Shown here in pieces: positions 6,635 through 6,817 of a DNA stretch of 6,817 nt. Origin of the DNA: CAYVKY01 sp964452115 (GTDB lineage Bacteria; Bacteroidota; Ignavibacteria; Tepidaquicellales; Tepidaquicellaceae); assembly GCA_964452115.1 (NCBI GenBank), contig CAYVKY010000124.1, forward strand, positions 1-6,817, read 5' to 3'. Position 1 is the first letter of the stretch, and every line of letters begins with the position of its first letter. The notes beneath the pieces were generated by a model. The model had not been told where the DNA came from, did no database searches, and saw nothing but the letters and a program-made list of their open reading frames with translations. The translations under genes were made by a program, and so were the position numbers.

Positions 6635-6676
6635 AATATTATTACAAATTCATAAATCATAAAAGTAAGAAACCTG

Positions 6677-6735
6677 ACTTCATAATCTCCGGCTTAGGAA
6701 GGCAAATCTGATATTCCAATTATCCTTTAATAACC
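6677..6735. repeat. Tandem hairpin-plus-tail repeat, copy 1 (degenerate stem)
   Basis: The 49 bp from 6687 to 6735 match copy 2 at 42 positions. The hairpin has loop CTCCGG (6687-6692), right arm CTTAGGAAGG (6693-6702) and a decayed left arm ACTTCATAAT (6677-6686) with seven of ten pairs intact. The tail (6703-6735) ends with ATTATCCTTTAATAACC, identical in both copies. One stem pair is T-A here and C-G in copy 2, a compensatory difference. Confidence 0.75.
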
Positions 6736-6747
6736 ACACCGCTTTCT

Positions 6748-6806
6748 CCTTCCCAAGCTCCGGCTTGGGAAGGAAATTTCCATATTCCTATTATCCTTTA
6801 ATAACC
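6748..6806. repeat. Tandem hairpin-plus-tail repeat, copy 2 (perfect stem)
   Basis: Left arm CCTTCCCAAG (6748-6757), loop CTCCGG (6758-6763) and right arm CTTGGGAAGG (6764-6773) form a perfect 10-bp stem, extendable by a T-A pair to 11 bp. The tail to 6806 matches copy 1 closely. The offset from copy 1 is 71 bp. No T-run follows the stem on either strand, so it does not look like an intrinsic terminator. The arrangement resembles REP-like or other small dispersed intergenic elements; mobility is not shown. Confidence 0.8.
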
Positions 6807-6817
6807 TTTTAAATATT

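Larger units (their letters stand above)
6582..6817. other. Non-coding region upstream of the epimerase gene
   Basis: No convincing coding frame is present in these 236 bp. The proximal part (6582-6650) must hold the promoter of the leftward epimerase gene, but I cannot pick a clear -33/-7 or -35/-10 pair. A short palindrome lies at 6621-6634. The distal part (6677-6806) is two tandem copies of a hairpin-plus-tail repeat. The window ends 11 bp after the second copy, so more copies may follow. Confidence 0.7.

Noticed and set aside
6748..6773. Rho-independent terminator
   Set aside because: The stem is perfect, but neither strand has a T-run after it: the plus strand continues AAATTTCC, and the minus strand has a purine-rich GGAGAAAG. 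The repetition with a conserved tail points to a repeat element instead.
6677..6806. CRISPR array
   Set aside because: There are only two imperfect copies. Similarity extends over 49 bp with a 22-bp gap, and no cas gene is nearby.

Overview
The window is a compact, AT-rich stretch of bacterial chromosome. Five complete genes and one gene fragment at the left edge are visible. Most starts have no Shine-Dalgarno sequence; only folP has a purine-rich stretch at a plausible distance. MetG carries a C-terminal Trbp111-type tRNA-binding domain, and a small lipoprotein has a relaxed lipobox followed by C-S-D-N. Together these suggest a member of the Bacteroidota/Chlorobiota/Ignavibacteriota group. 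That placement is inference from general features; no marker gene here is decisive.

Layout. Bases 1-55 (minus strand) hold the first 18 codons of an exported protein that runs off the left edge. Bases 56-229 are a divergent intergenic region. On the plus strand, metG (methionyl-tRNA synthetase), folP (dihydropteroate synthase), a copA-like copper P-type ATPase and an HMA-domain lipoprotein follow one another. Their junctions are a 1-nt overlap, a 4-nt overlap and a 1-nt gap, so they look like one transcription unit with translational coupling. An NAD-dependent sugar epimerase/dehydratase on the minus strand converges on the operon with only 2 nt between the stop codons. The last 236 bases are non-coding and hold two tandem copies of a hairpin-plus-tail repeat.

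How the genes fit together. metG and folP are housekeeping genes (translation initiation and folate synthesis). The second half of the operon is a copper-handling pair. The ATPase would pump Cu(I) out of the cytoplasm, and the lipoprotein would present an MxCxxC metal site on the far side of the inner membrane. A perfect inverted repeat (10-bp arms, 2-bp spacer) lies in the last codons of folP, 9 bp before the ATPase start. It is the best candidate for a control site that lets the copper pair be regulated apart from the housekeeping genes.

I see no novel multi-gene system. The points most worth a second look are that palindrome, the covarying tandem hairpin repeat at the right edge, an unusual TM8 copper-site sequence in the ATPase, and the exported HMA lipoprotein paired with it.
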